The notes beneath the pieces were generated by a model. It did not search any database. It saw only the letters and a program-made list of their open reading frames with translations, and was not told the DNA's origin. Positions 1 to 7,173 of a DNA stretch of 12,085 nt are shown in pieces. This stretch comes from an uncultured Butyricicoccus sp. (GTDB lineage Bacteria > Bacillota > Clostridia > Oscillospirales > Butyricicoccaceae). The translations under genes and the position numbers were made by a program. Numbering within the stretch: the stretch's first letter is position 1; the number at the start of each line of letters is the position of its first letter. The stretch spans positions 1 to 12,085 of the forward strand of contig CANPPM010000053.1 in NCBI GenBank assembly GCA_947575935.1, given 5' to 3'.

Positions 1-81
1 ACAGCGCAATAACCCGCCATCCCGCTTTTTAAATGCTCTTTCCAACCTTATGTATGCTGCAATAATACCGGTACAGTCTCT

Positions 82-121
82 AAAAAGAACCGCCCGCGCA
101 GCTGCGCGGCCGGTTCTTTTT
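82..121 (-). terminator. Strong hairpin terminator downstream of the XRE regulator
   Basis: An 11-bp outer stem (82-92 with 111-121), one C-C mismatch, then a self-complementary core at 94-109 (CCGCGCAGCTGCGCGG). The stem is flanked by five A on the left and five T on the right, so it can terminate transcription in either direction. It lies 15 bases past the stop codon of the minus-strand regulator gene. It may also end a plus-strand transcript entering from the left of the window. Confidence 0.85.
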
Positions 122-136
122 CGAGACGTTTGCGAT

Positions 137-823
137 TCAGCGCCTGCGCTCCTTCGGCTCCCCCAGGGCGGTGATGGTATCGGTAACCGTCTGCAGGATC
201 GTCAGCAGGGCAGGCGCCTCTTCCGGATAGCGCCCTGCAAGCTCGGCTGGTGACAGCGGCGGCAGTTCGACTGTCTCAGGCTCAATCCCAAACTGCCCCT
301 CGCCGCAGGCGGCCGCGCGTAATCGAAGCTCACAAAGCTTCATCTGCGCATCACACAGCGCGCCAAAGTGCTCGCTTTTATTGCGGAAGACCGCGTCCAT
401 GCTCTCCGGCGCGGCCATATAAAGAAACCGAAACGCCTTGTATACAGCGACCGAAAGATAGCCCGCCAGCTCATGCGGCAGCTGGCGGGAACCTGAGCGC
501 GCCGCCACGTCCAACAACAATGCGACAGCCTCTGTAACCATATGACGTTCCGGCGCGCGGTCAGAGGCATCCGCAGCCTCGGACATACGTTCGGCAGGGA
601 CCGCCGAACCGTCGCGCGCCATGCTGCGCCCTAGCAGATAATCGCAGGATACCCCGTAATAATCGGCCGCGCGTACGACAAAATTAAGCCCGGGCTCACG
701 CAGCCCGTTCTCATAATGGCTCAGCAATGCCTGTGAAACCGCAAGGTCCCCTGCAGCGGTGCGCTGGCTTATTTTCTTTTCACGCCGGAGAAGGGCAAGC
801 GTGCGGGAAAAATCACTGGCCAT
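137..823 (-). CDS. XRE/Cro-CI family helix-turn-helix transcriptional regulator
   Basis: Predicted 228-residue cytoplasmic DNA-binding protein. Residues about 5-62 form a classic HTH_3 domain: a first helix (SRTLALLRREKKISQ), the turn and recognition helix (LAVSQALLSHYENG) and the closing YYGVSCDYLLGRS typical of Cro/CI-like regulators in Firmicutes. The remainder is a helical region without a recognised enzyme domain; it contains several Cys and may be a dimerisation or sensing domain. The ATG at 823 is supported by an upstream GAGGGGG stretch, somewhat far at about 12 bases, and by a near-consensus promoter about 35-60 bases upstream. The gene stands alone, with a hairpin terminator directly after it. 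No neighbouring target can be assigned. Family assignment is firm; regulon and ligand are unknown. Confidence 0.88.
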   Translation of the reverse strand: MASDFSRTLALLRREKKISQRTAAGDLAVSQALLSHYENGLREPGLNFVVRAADYYGVSCDYLLGRSMARDGSAVPAERMSEAADASDRAPERHMVTEAVALLLDVAARSGSRQLPHELAGYLSVAVYKAFRFLYMAAPESMDAVFRNKSEHFGALCDAQMKLCELRLRAAACGEGQFGIEPETVELPPLSPAELAGRYPEEAPALLTILQTVTDTITALGEPKERRR

Positions 824-856
824 AATAATACCGGTCCCCCTCTGTAATCTACATAC

Positions 857-885
857 AGTATACCCTTTTTATAACTCTTTGTAAA
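857..885 (-). promoter_or_regulatory. Sigma-A-type promoter of the XRE regulator gene
   Basis: Read on the minus strand: TTTACA (880-885), a 17-base spacer, then TATACT (857-862). Transcription would begin about 25-30 bases before the ATG at 823. Both hexamers are one mismatch from consensus and the spacing is ideal. Confidence 0.8.
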
Positions 886-1301
886 GTTTTTTCTGCGCGG
901 GAAATCACATTTTTTAGCAGAAAAGGCCCCATCCTGTCGGATAGGGCCCGAACCGGTAAAAAAAGCGGCGGCTGCGCGAAGGATTTCCGGAACCGCGCCA
1001 AGGAAAAAGCGGCAGCCTGCGGGACATGGGGGGCGGGCAAAGCAAATCCTGTGCAATAATTTTGAACAGACGTAAGACCTGGGTTTGAAAATTAGAAATA
1101 TGACCGGCAACGCGGAGTTTTGATGCCGGGAAAAGACGATTTTTTACAGGAATACAGGATGTATTTCAAGAAAAATCACCGCAGGTATGGCAGGAAAAAC
1201 CCCACGGATAGGGTGTGCCGGCATAGTTCAAACAGACACTAACACGTTTTGCGGAAATGCCTGCCGGCATGTCTCCCCCTGGAACGCTGCAAAACCGCTC
1301 C
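886..1301. other. Gene-poor gap between the XRE regulator and folT
   Basis: About 415 bases without a convincing gene. Open frames here lack ribosome sites and family likeness. It holds a hairpin at 925-948 described separately, an inverted pair CCGGCA (1104-1109) / TGCCGG (1124-1129), and two copies of the palindrome TGCCGGCA (1216-1223 and 1262-1269). On the minus strand a weak stem (ACCC/GGGT) followed by five T near 1195-1213 could be a poor terminator for folT. Confidence 0.5.
925..948 (-). terminator. Possible terminator hairpin on the minus strand
   Basis: A 10-bp stem (925-934 with 939-948, one C-A mismatch) with the loop TGTC. Read on the minus strand it is followed by TTTTCTGCT. 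It could end readthrough from folT before it reaches the regulator promoter, although it lies about 350 bases past the folT stop. Position and orientation fit; the short T-run keeps confidence modest. Confidence 0.4.
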
Positions 1302-1925
1302 TTAGGCACTCCGACTGCCGGCTGCCGCGCCCCGGCCGCTCAAAAGGATCCGGTACAGACGGTCAACAAAGGGCAGCACCACCAGCAACAGCAGATACTG
1401 CACTGGCAGGTAGGTCAGCTGAACGGGCAGACGGGCTATTAAAGTGACCCAAATGCCCTTTCCAAACAAGATAGAAGTCCATAAGGTATTCATAAAGATA
1501 TTGCAGACCAATGTAATCAGGATACGCGCAGCCAGGACTCGGAGCAGGAACCCCCATCTGCGCTCCCCCTTTCCGGGGAGCGTTGTGCCTGGGCGATAAA
1601 GACATACCCCCCAGATGATGCCGGCGACCATTGCTGTCAGGGTGTATCCGGGAAAATAGGTGTTGAGGCCGCTGCCCGGATTCAGCAAAAACCCTAGGGT
1701 ATCGGTGCAGAACCCCATCAGCATACAGACCACCGGGCCGAACAACATGCCAATCGAGGCGTTCGTCAAGAAACCAACGCCAATGCGCATGCCAGGCAGA
1801 TCGATGCGCAGCTTGAGCAGATCCAACGTAATGTTCATAGAGATAAACATCGCGGTCAGCACGAGGCAGCGCAGACTCCTCAGCTCGTGAAACGAACGGA
1901 CAAACACATTTTTCTTTTCGGGCAT
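1302..1925 (-). CDS. folT: Folate ECF transporter substrate-binding (S) component
   Basis: Predicted 207-residue integral membrane protein, the folate-binding S component of an energy-coupling-factor importer. It would work with a shared EcfA/EcfA'/EcfT module encoded elsewhere. After a short basic N-terminus there are about five to six hydrophobic segments. The family pattern is clear: DLPGMRIGVGFLTNASIGM, then LFGPVVCMLMGFCTDTLGF, then YFPGYTLTAMVAGIIWG. The start is placed at the ATG at 1925, not 12 codons upstream, because GGAGGTGG sits about 10 bases before it. The THF riboswitch in its leader strongly supports folate as the substrate. S components of related vitamins look similar in hydrophobicity, so without the riboswitch the call would be less certain. 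It is divergent from nfnA and appears monocistronic. Confidence 0.92.
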   Translation of the reverse strand: MPEKKNVFVRSFHELRSLRCLVLTAMFISMNITLDLLKLRIDLPGMRIGVGFLTNASIGMLFGPVVCMLMGFCTDTLGFLLNPGSGLNTYFPGYTLTAMVAGIIWGVCLYRPGTTLPGKGERRWGFLLRVLAARILITLVCNIFMNTLWTSILFGKGIWVTLIARLPVQLTYLPVQYLLLLVVLPFVDRLYRILLSGRGAAAGSRSA

Positions 1926-1991
1926 AAAAAAGCCACCTCCATAAAAAGATGTTGCACTCATTTTAAGGAAGCGGAAAACTTTATTAAAACG

Positions 1992-2018
1992 GGTGCAGCG
2001 GGATGCGGCCGCCGCACC
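1992..2018 (-). terminator. Possible riboswitch-controlled terminator overlapping the THF aptamer
   Basis: On the minus strand GGTGCGGCGG (2018-2009) can pair with CCGCTGCACC (2001-1992). This gives a 10-bp stem with one G-U wobble and a 7-base loop, followed by CG and then TTTT (1989-1986). The stem uses the P1 3' strand and the conserved GCGGTG block, so it cannot coexist with the folded aptamer. It is a candidate expression platform. The T-run is short, so control of translation remains possible. Confidence 0.5.
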
Positions 2019-2099
2019 GCAAGGATCACAGGGATCCCTTTCGTCTGCCGGACAACTCCCCGTTCCGGCAGCACTTCACGCGCGGAAGCCTACTCTGCA
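1994..2099 (-). promoter_or_regulatory. Tetrahydrofolate (THF) riboswitch aptamer upstream of folT
   Basis: On the minus strand the leader carries the conserved blocks of the Firmicute THF riboswitch in order: AGAGTAG (2096-2090), GCGCGTGAAGTG, GGGGAGTTG, GACGAAG, GCGGTGC and GCATCCCGCT. P1 is TGCAG (2099-2095) with CTGCA (1998-1994). P2 is GCTGCCGG with CCGGCAG. A third arm is AAGGGATC with GATCCTT, containing one bulge. In known examples the RNA binds reduced folates and controls folate uptake or synthesis genes, exactly the context seen here. Only about 70 bases separate it from the folT start. Recognition is by eye; a covariance-model search was not run. Confidence 0.93.
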
Positions 2100-2110
2100 T
2101 GAGCTGCCTA

Positions 2111-2139
2111 AGTATACCTGTTTTTCCATATGCTGTCAA
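2111..2139 (-). promoter_or_regulatory. Consensus sigma-A promoter of the riboswitch-folT unit
   Basis: Minus strand: TTGACA (2134-2139), a 17-base spacer, then TATACT (2111-2116). The expected transcript start at about 2104 lies only a few bases before the aptamer P1 stem, so the RNA begins essentially with the riboswitch. Confidence 0.9.
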
Positions 2140-2255
2140 CTATTTTTACCCAACACGGCTGCAGCTGCACCTGCCCAGAGCAGAAGCCGCGGTGAAAACC
2201 GGAAACGAATGGAACAGTATTTCCTGGAAAAGGGTACTTTTTTCGGGAATTGGGG

Positions 2256-2284
2256 TTGAAATTTTTGTTGCGGCACTTTATAAT
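2256..2284 (+). promoter_or_regulatory. Sigma-A promoter of the nfnAB operon
   Basis: TTGAAA (2256-2261), a 17-base spacer, then the perfect TATAAT (2279-2284), about 49 bases before the nfnA ATG. It is divergent from the folT promoter, with about 117 bases between the two -35 boxes. Confidence 0.85.
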
Positions 2285-2332
2285 GATAAAGTATACCGTA
2301 AAAAAACCGCTCAAAAAGTGAGGGACAAGCGA

Positions 2333-3178
2333 ATGTATAAAATTCTCAGAAAAAAGGTGCTGAACAGCAATACCACCCTGATGGTGGTAGATGCTCCGCA
2401 TGTTGCGCGCAAATGCAGGCCCGGTCAGTTCATCATCCTTCGTGTGGATGCAGAGGGCGAGCGGATCCCGCTCACCATTGCCGACTATGACCGCAAAACC
2501 GGTGAAATTACCATCATCTTTCAAGCCGCGGGCGCGTCGACCCAGCAGCTCAGCGAACTGCCTGAAGGCGGCGTGATCCATGACTTTGTCGGCCCGCTGG
2601 GGCAGCCCAGCGAGCTGGAGGGTCTCAAAAAAGTCGCTGTTGTCGGCGGCGGCCTAGGCTGCGCCATCGCCTATCCGCAGGCCAAGGCGCTGTACGAAAT
2701 GGGCGCAGAGGTCGACCTGATAGCCGGCTTCCGATCCCAGGATCTGCTGATCCTAGAGGATGAAATGCGTGCGGCCAGCACCCGTCTGCACGTCGTTACC
2801 GACGATGGTTCAAATGGCCGCAAGGCGCTGGTTACCCAGGTCCTGAAAGAGCTGATTGACGCGGGGAATTCGTATGACGCGGTTATCGCCATCGGTCCGA
2901 TGATCATGATGAAATTCGTTTGTGAAACCACCCGCCCCTATGGGATTAAGACCATCGTTTCCATGAATGCTACCATGGTGGACGGTACTGGCATGTGCGG
3001 CTGCTGCCGGCTGACCGTTGGCGGCGAGACCAAATTCGCCTGTGTCGACGGTCCGGATTTTGACGGTCACCTGATCGATTTTGACGAATCGATGCGCCGC
3101 TCTGCAATGTATAAGGCCCAGGAGCGAGCTGCGATGGCGCATCACGAATGCAACTTACATAAAATGGAGGTTAAGTAA
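2333..3178 (+). CDS. nfnA: NfnA-type subunit: FAD/NAD- and [2Fe-2S]-binding ferredoxin-NADP+ oxidoreductase alpha subunit
   Basis: Predicted 281 residues, the usual size for the small subunit of NADH-dependent reduced ferredoxin:NADP+ oxidoreductase. Homologues are often named sulfide or dihydroorotate dehydrogenase-like. Residues about 1-98 are a ferredoxin-reductase-like FAD domain (CRPGQFIILRVDAEGERIPL). A nucleotide-binding loop VVGGGLG lies at about 103-109, followed by AIAYPQAKAL. The C-terminal cluster region is MVDGTGMCGCCRLTV with C222, C224, C225 and C237; in the family a [2Fe-2S] cluster binds here, with an Asp reported as one ligand (D217 is the candidate). The ATG at 2333 is chosen over a longer upstream frame because GAGGG lies 8 bases before it, a promoter lies just upstream, and the extra N-terminal sequence is unlike the family. 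The stop is one base before nfnB, indicating translational coupling. Confidence 0.92.
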   Translation: MYKILRKKVLNSNTTLMVVDAPHVARKCRPGQFIILRVDAEGERIPLTIADYDRKTGEITIIFQAAGASTQQLSELPEGGVIHDFVGPLGQPSELEGLKKVAVVGGGLGCAIAYPQAKALYEMGAEVDLIAGFRSQDLLILEDEMRAASTRLHVVTDDGSNGRKALVTQVLKELIDAGNSYDAVIAIGPMIMMKFVCETTRPYGIKTIVSMNATMVDGTGMCGCCRLTVGGETKFACVDGPDFDGHLIDFDESMRRSAMYKAQERAAMAHHECNLHKMEVK

Positions 3179-3179
3179 G

Positions 3180-4574
3180 ATGGCGAACATGAGAGCCGAT
3201 AAGGTCGCGATGCCCGAACAGGCGCCCGACGTACGCAACCAAAATTTTGAAGAGGTCGCGCTGGGCTATACCCCTGAAATGGCCATGGAAGAAGCGGCCC
3301 GCTGTCTGAACTGCAAAAACCGGCCCTGCGTACAGGGCTGTCCGGTTGCCGTGCAGATCCCTGACTTCATCGCGCTGGTCGCGGAGGGTAAATTTGCCGA
3401 AGCGGCGGACAAGATAAAGGAAACTTCGGCGCTGCCGGCAGTCTGCGGACGCGTCTGCCCCCAGGAAAGCCAGTGTGAAAAATACTGTGTACGCGGCGTC
3501 AAGGGCGAACCGGTCGCCATCGGCCGCCTGGAGCGCTTCGCCGCCGATTGGGCGCGTACGCACGCCGGGAACACACCGGTCAAAATCGAGAAAAATGGGC
3601 GCCGGTGCGCCGTTGTCGGCGCCGGTCCCGCCGGCCTGACCTGTGCAGGCGATTTGGCGCGCATGGGTTACGAGGTGACCGTATTTGAGGTCCTGCACAC
3701 GGCGGGCGGCGTATTGATGTACGGTATTCCCGAATTCCGCCTGCCCAAGGCGATCGTCCAAAGCGAAATCGACGCGCTGAAGGATATGGGCGTTACGTTT
3801 GTGCTGAACTTTGTCGTTGGGCGTTCCGAAACCATCGACGACCTGTTTGCCGACGGCTACGGGGCCGTCTTTGTCGGCTCGGGCGCAGGATTGCCCACCT
3901 TTATGCATGTGCCCGGCGAAAACTACAACGGCGTCTATTCCGCAAATGAATATCTGACCCGCGTCAATCTGATGAAAGCCTATCAGGAAGAATCCCACAC
4001 ACCGATTATGCGGGCAAAACGTGTTGCAGTCGTCGGCGGCGGCAACGTCGCAATGGACGCTGCCCGCTGCGCCAAACGCATGGGGGCCGAAGAGGTCTAT
4101 ATCGTTTATCGCCGCGGCGAGGCCGAACTCCCCGCACGTTTGGAAGAGATCCATCATGCGAAAGAGGAGGGCGTCATCTTTAAATTCCTGACTGCTCCGG
4201 TTGAGGTGCTCGGCGACCCGGATACCTATCTTGTGAAAGGCATGATCTGCCAGCAGATGGAGCTGGGCGAACCGGACGCCTCCGGACGCCGCCGCCCTGT
4301 GCCGGTCGAAGGCAGCGAATTTACGCTGGACCTGGACGCGGTTATTGTCGCTATCGGTACCAGTCCCAACCCGCTCATCCGCTCCACAACCCCAGGGCTG
4401 GACACCAACCGCCGCGGATGCATCGTTGCAGATGAGGCAACCGGCATCACCTCCAAGGACGGCGTATTCGCAGGCGGCGACGCGGTCACCGGCGCTGCAA
4501 CCGTAATCCTCGCGATGGGCGCCGGCAAACGTGCGGCCGCCGCGATGGATGAATACATTCGAAATAAAAACTGA
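3180..4574 (+). CDS. nfnB: NfnB-type subunit: flavin-based electron-bifurcating NADPH dehydrogenase, GltD-like
   Basis: Predicted 464 residues, cytoplasmic partner of NfnA. In the known complex it bifurcates electrons from NADPH to NAD+ (through NfnA) and to ferredoxin, reversibly. The N-terminal iron-sulfur domain carries two Cys groups, C42, C45, C50, C54 and C89, C93, C99, C103, as in GltD-type [4Fe-4S] modules. The FAD Rossmann motif GAGPAG is at 147-152, then GGVLMYGIPEFRLPK, then the NADPH motif GGGN at 286-289 and YRRGEAELPAR. A second FAD contact, GVFAGGDAVTGAATVILAMG, is near the C-terminus. GGAGG lies 9 bases before the ATG. Annotation pipelines often call this protein the glutamate synthase small subunit. 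With no large GltB here and nfnA directly upstream, NfnB is the better name. Confidence 0.93.
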   Translation: MANMRADKVAMPEQAPDVRNQNFEEVALGYTPEMAMEEAARCLNCKNRPCVQGCPVAVQIPDFIALVAEGKFAEAADKIKETSALPAVCGRVCPQESQCEKYCVRGVKGEPVAIGRLERFAADWARTHAGNTPVKIEKNGRRCAVVGAGPAGLTCAGDLARMGYEVTVFEVLHTAGGVLMYGIPEFRLPKAIVQSEIDALKDMGVTFVLNFVVGRSETIDDLFADGYGAVFVGSGAGLPTFMHVPGENYNGVYSANEYLTRVNLMKAYQEESHTPIMRAKRVAVVGGGNVAMDAARCAKRMGAEEVYIVYRRGEAELPARLEEIHHAKEEGVIFKFLTAPVEVLGDPDTYLVKGMICQQMELGEPDASGRRRPVPVEGSEFTLDLDAVIVAIGTSPNPLIRSTTPGLDTNRRGCIVADEATGITSKDGVFAGGDAVTGAATVILAMGAGKRAAAAMDEYIRNKN

Positions 4575-4579
4575 TCAAA

Positions 4580-4614
4580 AAGCCGCGCCCTGTCTTCCCG
4601 ACAAGGCGCGGCTT
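4580..4614 (-). terminator. GC-rich hairpin between convergent nfnB and stalk-protein genes
   Basis: AAGCCGCGCC (4580-4589) pairs with GGCGCGGCTT (4605-4614), with an inner TGTC/GACA stem across one mismatch. On the minus strand it is followed directly by a T-run and then GATC. On the plus strand the tail is only TTCAAAT. It lies 5 bases after the nfnB stop and probably serves both convergent units, working best on the minus strand. Confidence 0.75.
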
Positions 4615-4810
4615 CAAATCATCAAAAACCTGCGGTTTCCGGCAATTCAGGCTCCATCCGGCACGCCGCTTCAGTGCATGCGCCGTTCAGGCAGAGCTGC
4701 CCGACCCGGATCCCGGATTTTGGCCGCGGCAAAGCAAGCAAAGGAAACACGCGGCGCAAAACCGGTGTTTACAGCCCTGCGCATCGGACAGGGCAAAACG
4801 GCAGCCCGGT

Positions 4811-5944
4811 TCAGTTGACCGCCGCAAGCGCAGCTACCTTACTGTTCGCATCCCAGCTGACTTCCAAACCAAGCAGCCCGGCCAGGTCGCGCAGACGGTA
4901 ATAATGGTTCTGCTCAATGACGTAAGTGGACGGCGTTTTGGCTGTGCCGTCTACCAGCAGGGTGCTTGCCGCGCGCTCGGCGGCCGCACGTTTGGTCGGG
5001 GGCGCCCCCAACTCCCTGCCCGTGCGGACATAATTCCGGCCGACACGGACGCGGATGCTGCTGCTTTCCCCATCCCAGCCCACTGCAAACTGACGCGGGG
5101 TGCCATTCAGCACCGCGGCCAAATCCCGCAGTTTCAGGTACAGATTGCCGTGGATCGCATAGGCTGCGACATCGATCCGGCCCTGTTTGACATCCGCCGT
5201 ACGCTTGTCCTGAATCAGCAGGCGGGCGGTCGCAGGCTCTGCAAACAGGACCGTACGCGAGCGGATCTCCTCCAAGGTGGGATTGATCGTCGCGACCGGA
5301 TCCATACCGCCGCTATTTTTCAAATAGCTATATTCGGTCTCAGTCATATGTAGCGTTAGCGTATTCAGCGCACGCTTCAGCCCATCCGGGGTCATCTCCT
5401 CCCCGTTGACCTGCCGCACCTGCCGGCCCGCGGCCGTACCGTCGATATAGGTCAGCGCAGTGACCATCTCGTTGCCCTCTTTGGTGAGATAACGCACCTC
5501 ATTCCCATTCATCACCTCGTGCCCATCAACCAGATACGCCCGCCCCAAGCCGGTATACAGACGGGTGGACGGAGAAACATCGGCGCCAAAGTTGCTGACT
5601 GCCTCCGGAATATTCAGCCGGATCAATCCGTCGTCATATGTATACAGCACCTGATGTACCCTGCCGTCGCTGGGGACGCCGTAAGCGCAGTAGAGCTCGG
5701 GAACATCGTCATTATCAAAATCGATCAGCCGCGCGCAGGCCAAACCGAGATACATACCCTCATTCGGCGTACCGCGCTCAGCCACACGGGTACTGCCGTA
5801 TCGCCCGGCGAGGTCATCGATCACGCCCTGATATGCGGCCGCCGATTCCGGCGTAAGAACGGCGTAAGCAGAAGCAGTGCACAGCGTTATCATGCCGGCC
5901 GCCGCCGCACAGACCATCGACCGGAAAATTGTCTTCCATTTCAT
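4811..5944 (-). CDS. Secreted protein with C-terminal copper-amine-oxidase-N-like (stalk) domain
   Basis: Predicted 377 residues. Residues 1-28 form a Sec signal peptide: a basic start (MKWK), a hydrophobic core and an A-Y-A cleavage site. The N-terminal half has LIDFDNDDVPELYCAYG, a DxDxDxxxE loop resembling calcium-binding segments in secreted Clostridia proteins. The C-terminal ~115 residues hold two stalk-type repeats, VAAYAIHGNLYLKLRDLA with VGWDGESSSIRVRVGRNYV, and YVIEQNHYYRLRDLAGLLG with VSWDANSKVAAL. Such domains (PF07833) sit in cell-envelope proteins; despite the name, no amine oxidase activity is implied. The ATG at 5944 is chosen because AGGGAGG lies 8 bases upstream and the signal peptide begins there. 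It is transcribed alone. Substrate and role are unknown; envelope or wall association is an inference. Confidence 0.85.
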   Translation of the reverse strand: MKWKTIFRSMVCAAAAGMITLCTASAYAVLTPESAAAYQGVIDDLAGRYGSTRVAERGTPNEGMYLGLACARLIDFDNDDVPELYCAYGVPSDGRVHQVLYTYDDGLIRLNIPEAVSNFGADVSPSTRLYTGLGRAYLVDGHEVMNGNEVRYLTKEGNEMVTALTYIDGTAAGRQVRQVNGEEMTPDGLKRALNTLTLHMTETEYSYLKNSGGMDPVATINPTLEEIRSRTVLFAEPATARLLIQDKRTADVKQGRIDVAAYAIHGNLYLKLRDLAAVLNGTPRQFAVGWDGESSSIRVRVGRNYVRTGRELGAPPTKRAAAERAASTLLVDGTAKTPSTYVIEQNHYYRLRDLAGLLGLEVSWDANSKVAALAAVN

Positions 5945-5978
5945 GAGGTATCCCTCCCTAATTATGTATGTCATGTTC

Positions 5979-6007
5979 ATTTTATCACGATCATTTGACA
6001 AAAACAA
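5979..6007 (-). promoter_or_regulatory. Probable promoter of the stalk-domain protein gene
   Basis: Minus strand: TTGTTT (6002-6007), a 17-base spacer, then TAAAAT (5979-5984), about 35 bases before the ATG. The -35 box is weak, so this is less certain than the other promoters in the window. Confidence 0.5.
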
Positions 6008-6373
6008 TAGAAAGCGCAGATAAAATCCAATTTTCGGATATTTCCCGAATGGTCTTCGACAAAAACCGGCAAAAACCGGCAGCATTCAACAGCGCATCCC
6101 CGGATCCGCCGCCGGGGCAAATGATGCCGTTTTTTTCCGCTTGAGAGATTTCTTGCCGATAAGACGGATGTAACGCCGTTTCAGGGACTTCCGCTGGATG
6201 CAAGGTCCGCATAGCGATGCCCCACAGTTCCTTTTAACGACAATTCCACTGCATATCAGCATGCATTTATCCCTTTTACAGCGCCGGTATACGTTTGTTT
6301 CAATCGCTTTTCGTAAAATTACCGGCAGTTCCAGCCAGCGGCGCTTTTTCAAAGGGACACCGGACCAGATTGA
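6008..6373. other. Gap between divergent stalk-protein and TauE genes
   Basis: About 365 bases without a recognised gene. It contains a direct tandem repeat of AAAAACCGGC at about 6060-6079. On the minus strand there is an open frame (6086-6262, 58 codons) with AAGGGA 7 bases before its ATG. It would encode a very basic, Cys-containing peptide with CGASLCGPC and two KSLKR repeats. No family is recognised and it may be chance. Confidence 0.4.
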
Positions 6374-6402
6374 TTGACACTGCCCTTTGAATCGGTTATA
6401 CT
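6374..6402 (+). promoter_or_regulatory. Consensus sigma-A promoter of the TauE/SafE-family gene
   Basis: TTGACA (6374-6379), a 17-base spacer, then TATACT (6397-6402), about 51 bases before the ATG at 6454. This may also drive the downstream tetrapyrrole genes, since no terminator is evident in the 142-base gap after this gene. Confidence 0.88.
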
Positions 6403-6453
6403 GAAGGAAACACCGGCGCTGTAGCCCGGGATTTGAGTCAGGAGGGCAGCCGC

Positions 6454-7173
6454 ATGCTGTATTGGACCCTCGCTTCTCTTTTCGCTTTTTTTGTAAAAGG
6501 TCTGTGCGGATTTGCGAACACATTGGTTTTTACAACGGTCTTGAGCTTTGGCGTTCATAATATCTATATTTCACCGGTCGAGCTGCTGTTGGGCTACCCG
6601 ACCAATGGGATTCTAGCCTGGCGGGAGCGGCGGTCGATTCGCTGGAAAATTTGGCTGCCGCTGTCGGGATTGGTGGTGCTCGGCAGCGTCCCCGGAATCC
6701 TGTTTCTGAAGCACGCAGATACCGGGATTGTAAAAATGATTTTTGGCGCGGCAATCATTGTGATCAGCCTGGAAATGCTGCTGCGGGAATTCGCCCCGCG
6801 AAAGGCAGCGCCATCTAGGGCCGTTCTTGCGGTTATCGGCATCCTATCCGGGCTCCTTTGCGGGCTGTACGGAGTGGGTGCGCTGCTGGGCGCTTATCTG
6901 AGCCGGATCACCGACAGCAGCAGTGCCTTTAAGGCCAATATCTGTATGGTATTTTTAGTAGAAAACACCCTTCGCGCAATCCTGTATACCGTATGGGGAA
7001 TGATCAGCTGGGACGTTGTCCGGCAAACCGCACTGTTGGTTCCGTTCATGCTGGCCGGTCTGGCGCTGGGGATGCGCAGCGCTGCGGTACTGGACGAACG
7101 CCTGGTGAAACGCTGCGTGATTGTGATGCTGCTGCTCTCCGGCACTGCCCTGATCGCCGCCGCCCGCGTGTAA
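6454..7173 (+). CDS. TauE/SafE family membrane transporter (probable sulfite or anion exporter)
   Basis: Predicted 239-residue integral membrane protein with seven to eight hydrophobic segments, the usual size for PF01925. The first segment includes FFVKGLCGFANTLVFTTVLS, a variant of the conserved GxxGFGxxL element, and a second half-repeat has LSGLLCGLYGVGALLGAYL. These paired Gly-rich loops are the family hallmark. Characterised members export sulfite, sulfoacetate or related organosulfur anions, but substrates of most are unknown. The ATG at 6454 has AGGAGG 8 bases upstream; an in-frame TTG at 6433 is less likely because it precedes that ribosome site. It lies upstream of uroporphyrinogen-III genes. 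A sulfite-sirohaem link is possible because sirohaem is the sulfite reductase cofactor, but this is inference. Confidence 0.85.
   Translation: MLYWTLASLFAFFVKGLCGFANTLVFTTVLSFGVHNIYISPVELLLGYPTNGILAWRERRSIRWKIWLPLSGLVVLGSVPGILFLKHADTGIVKMIFGAAIIVISLEMLLREFAPRKAAPSRAVLAVIGILSGLLCGLYGVGALLGAYLSRITDSSSAFKANICMVFLVENTLRAILYTVWGMISWDVVRQTALLVPFMLAGLALGMRSAAVLDERLVKRCVIVMLLLSGTALIAAARV

Noticed and set aside
769..1110. A 113-codon frame on the minus strand upstream of the regulator
   Set aside because: It spans the regulator promoter and hairpins, has no ribosome site, and its product is low-complexity and unfamiliar.
2003..2332. Upstream extension of nfnA by 110 codons
   Set aside because: It would run over the antisense riboswitch region and the nfnA promoter and has no family match; the ATG at 2333 has ribosome site and promoter support.
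3171..4157. A 328-codon open frame on the minus strand
   Set aside because: It lies opposite nfnB, whose protein motifs are unmistakable. The antisense product has no family likeness and arises from GC-rich codon bias.
6060..6079. Tandem AAAAACCGGC as a repeat array or CRISPR
   Set aside because: Only two 10-base copies with no spacers; too short for an array or defined repeat family.
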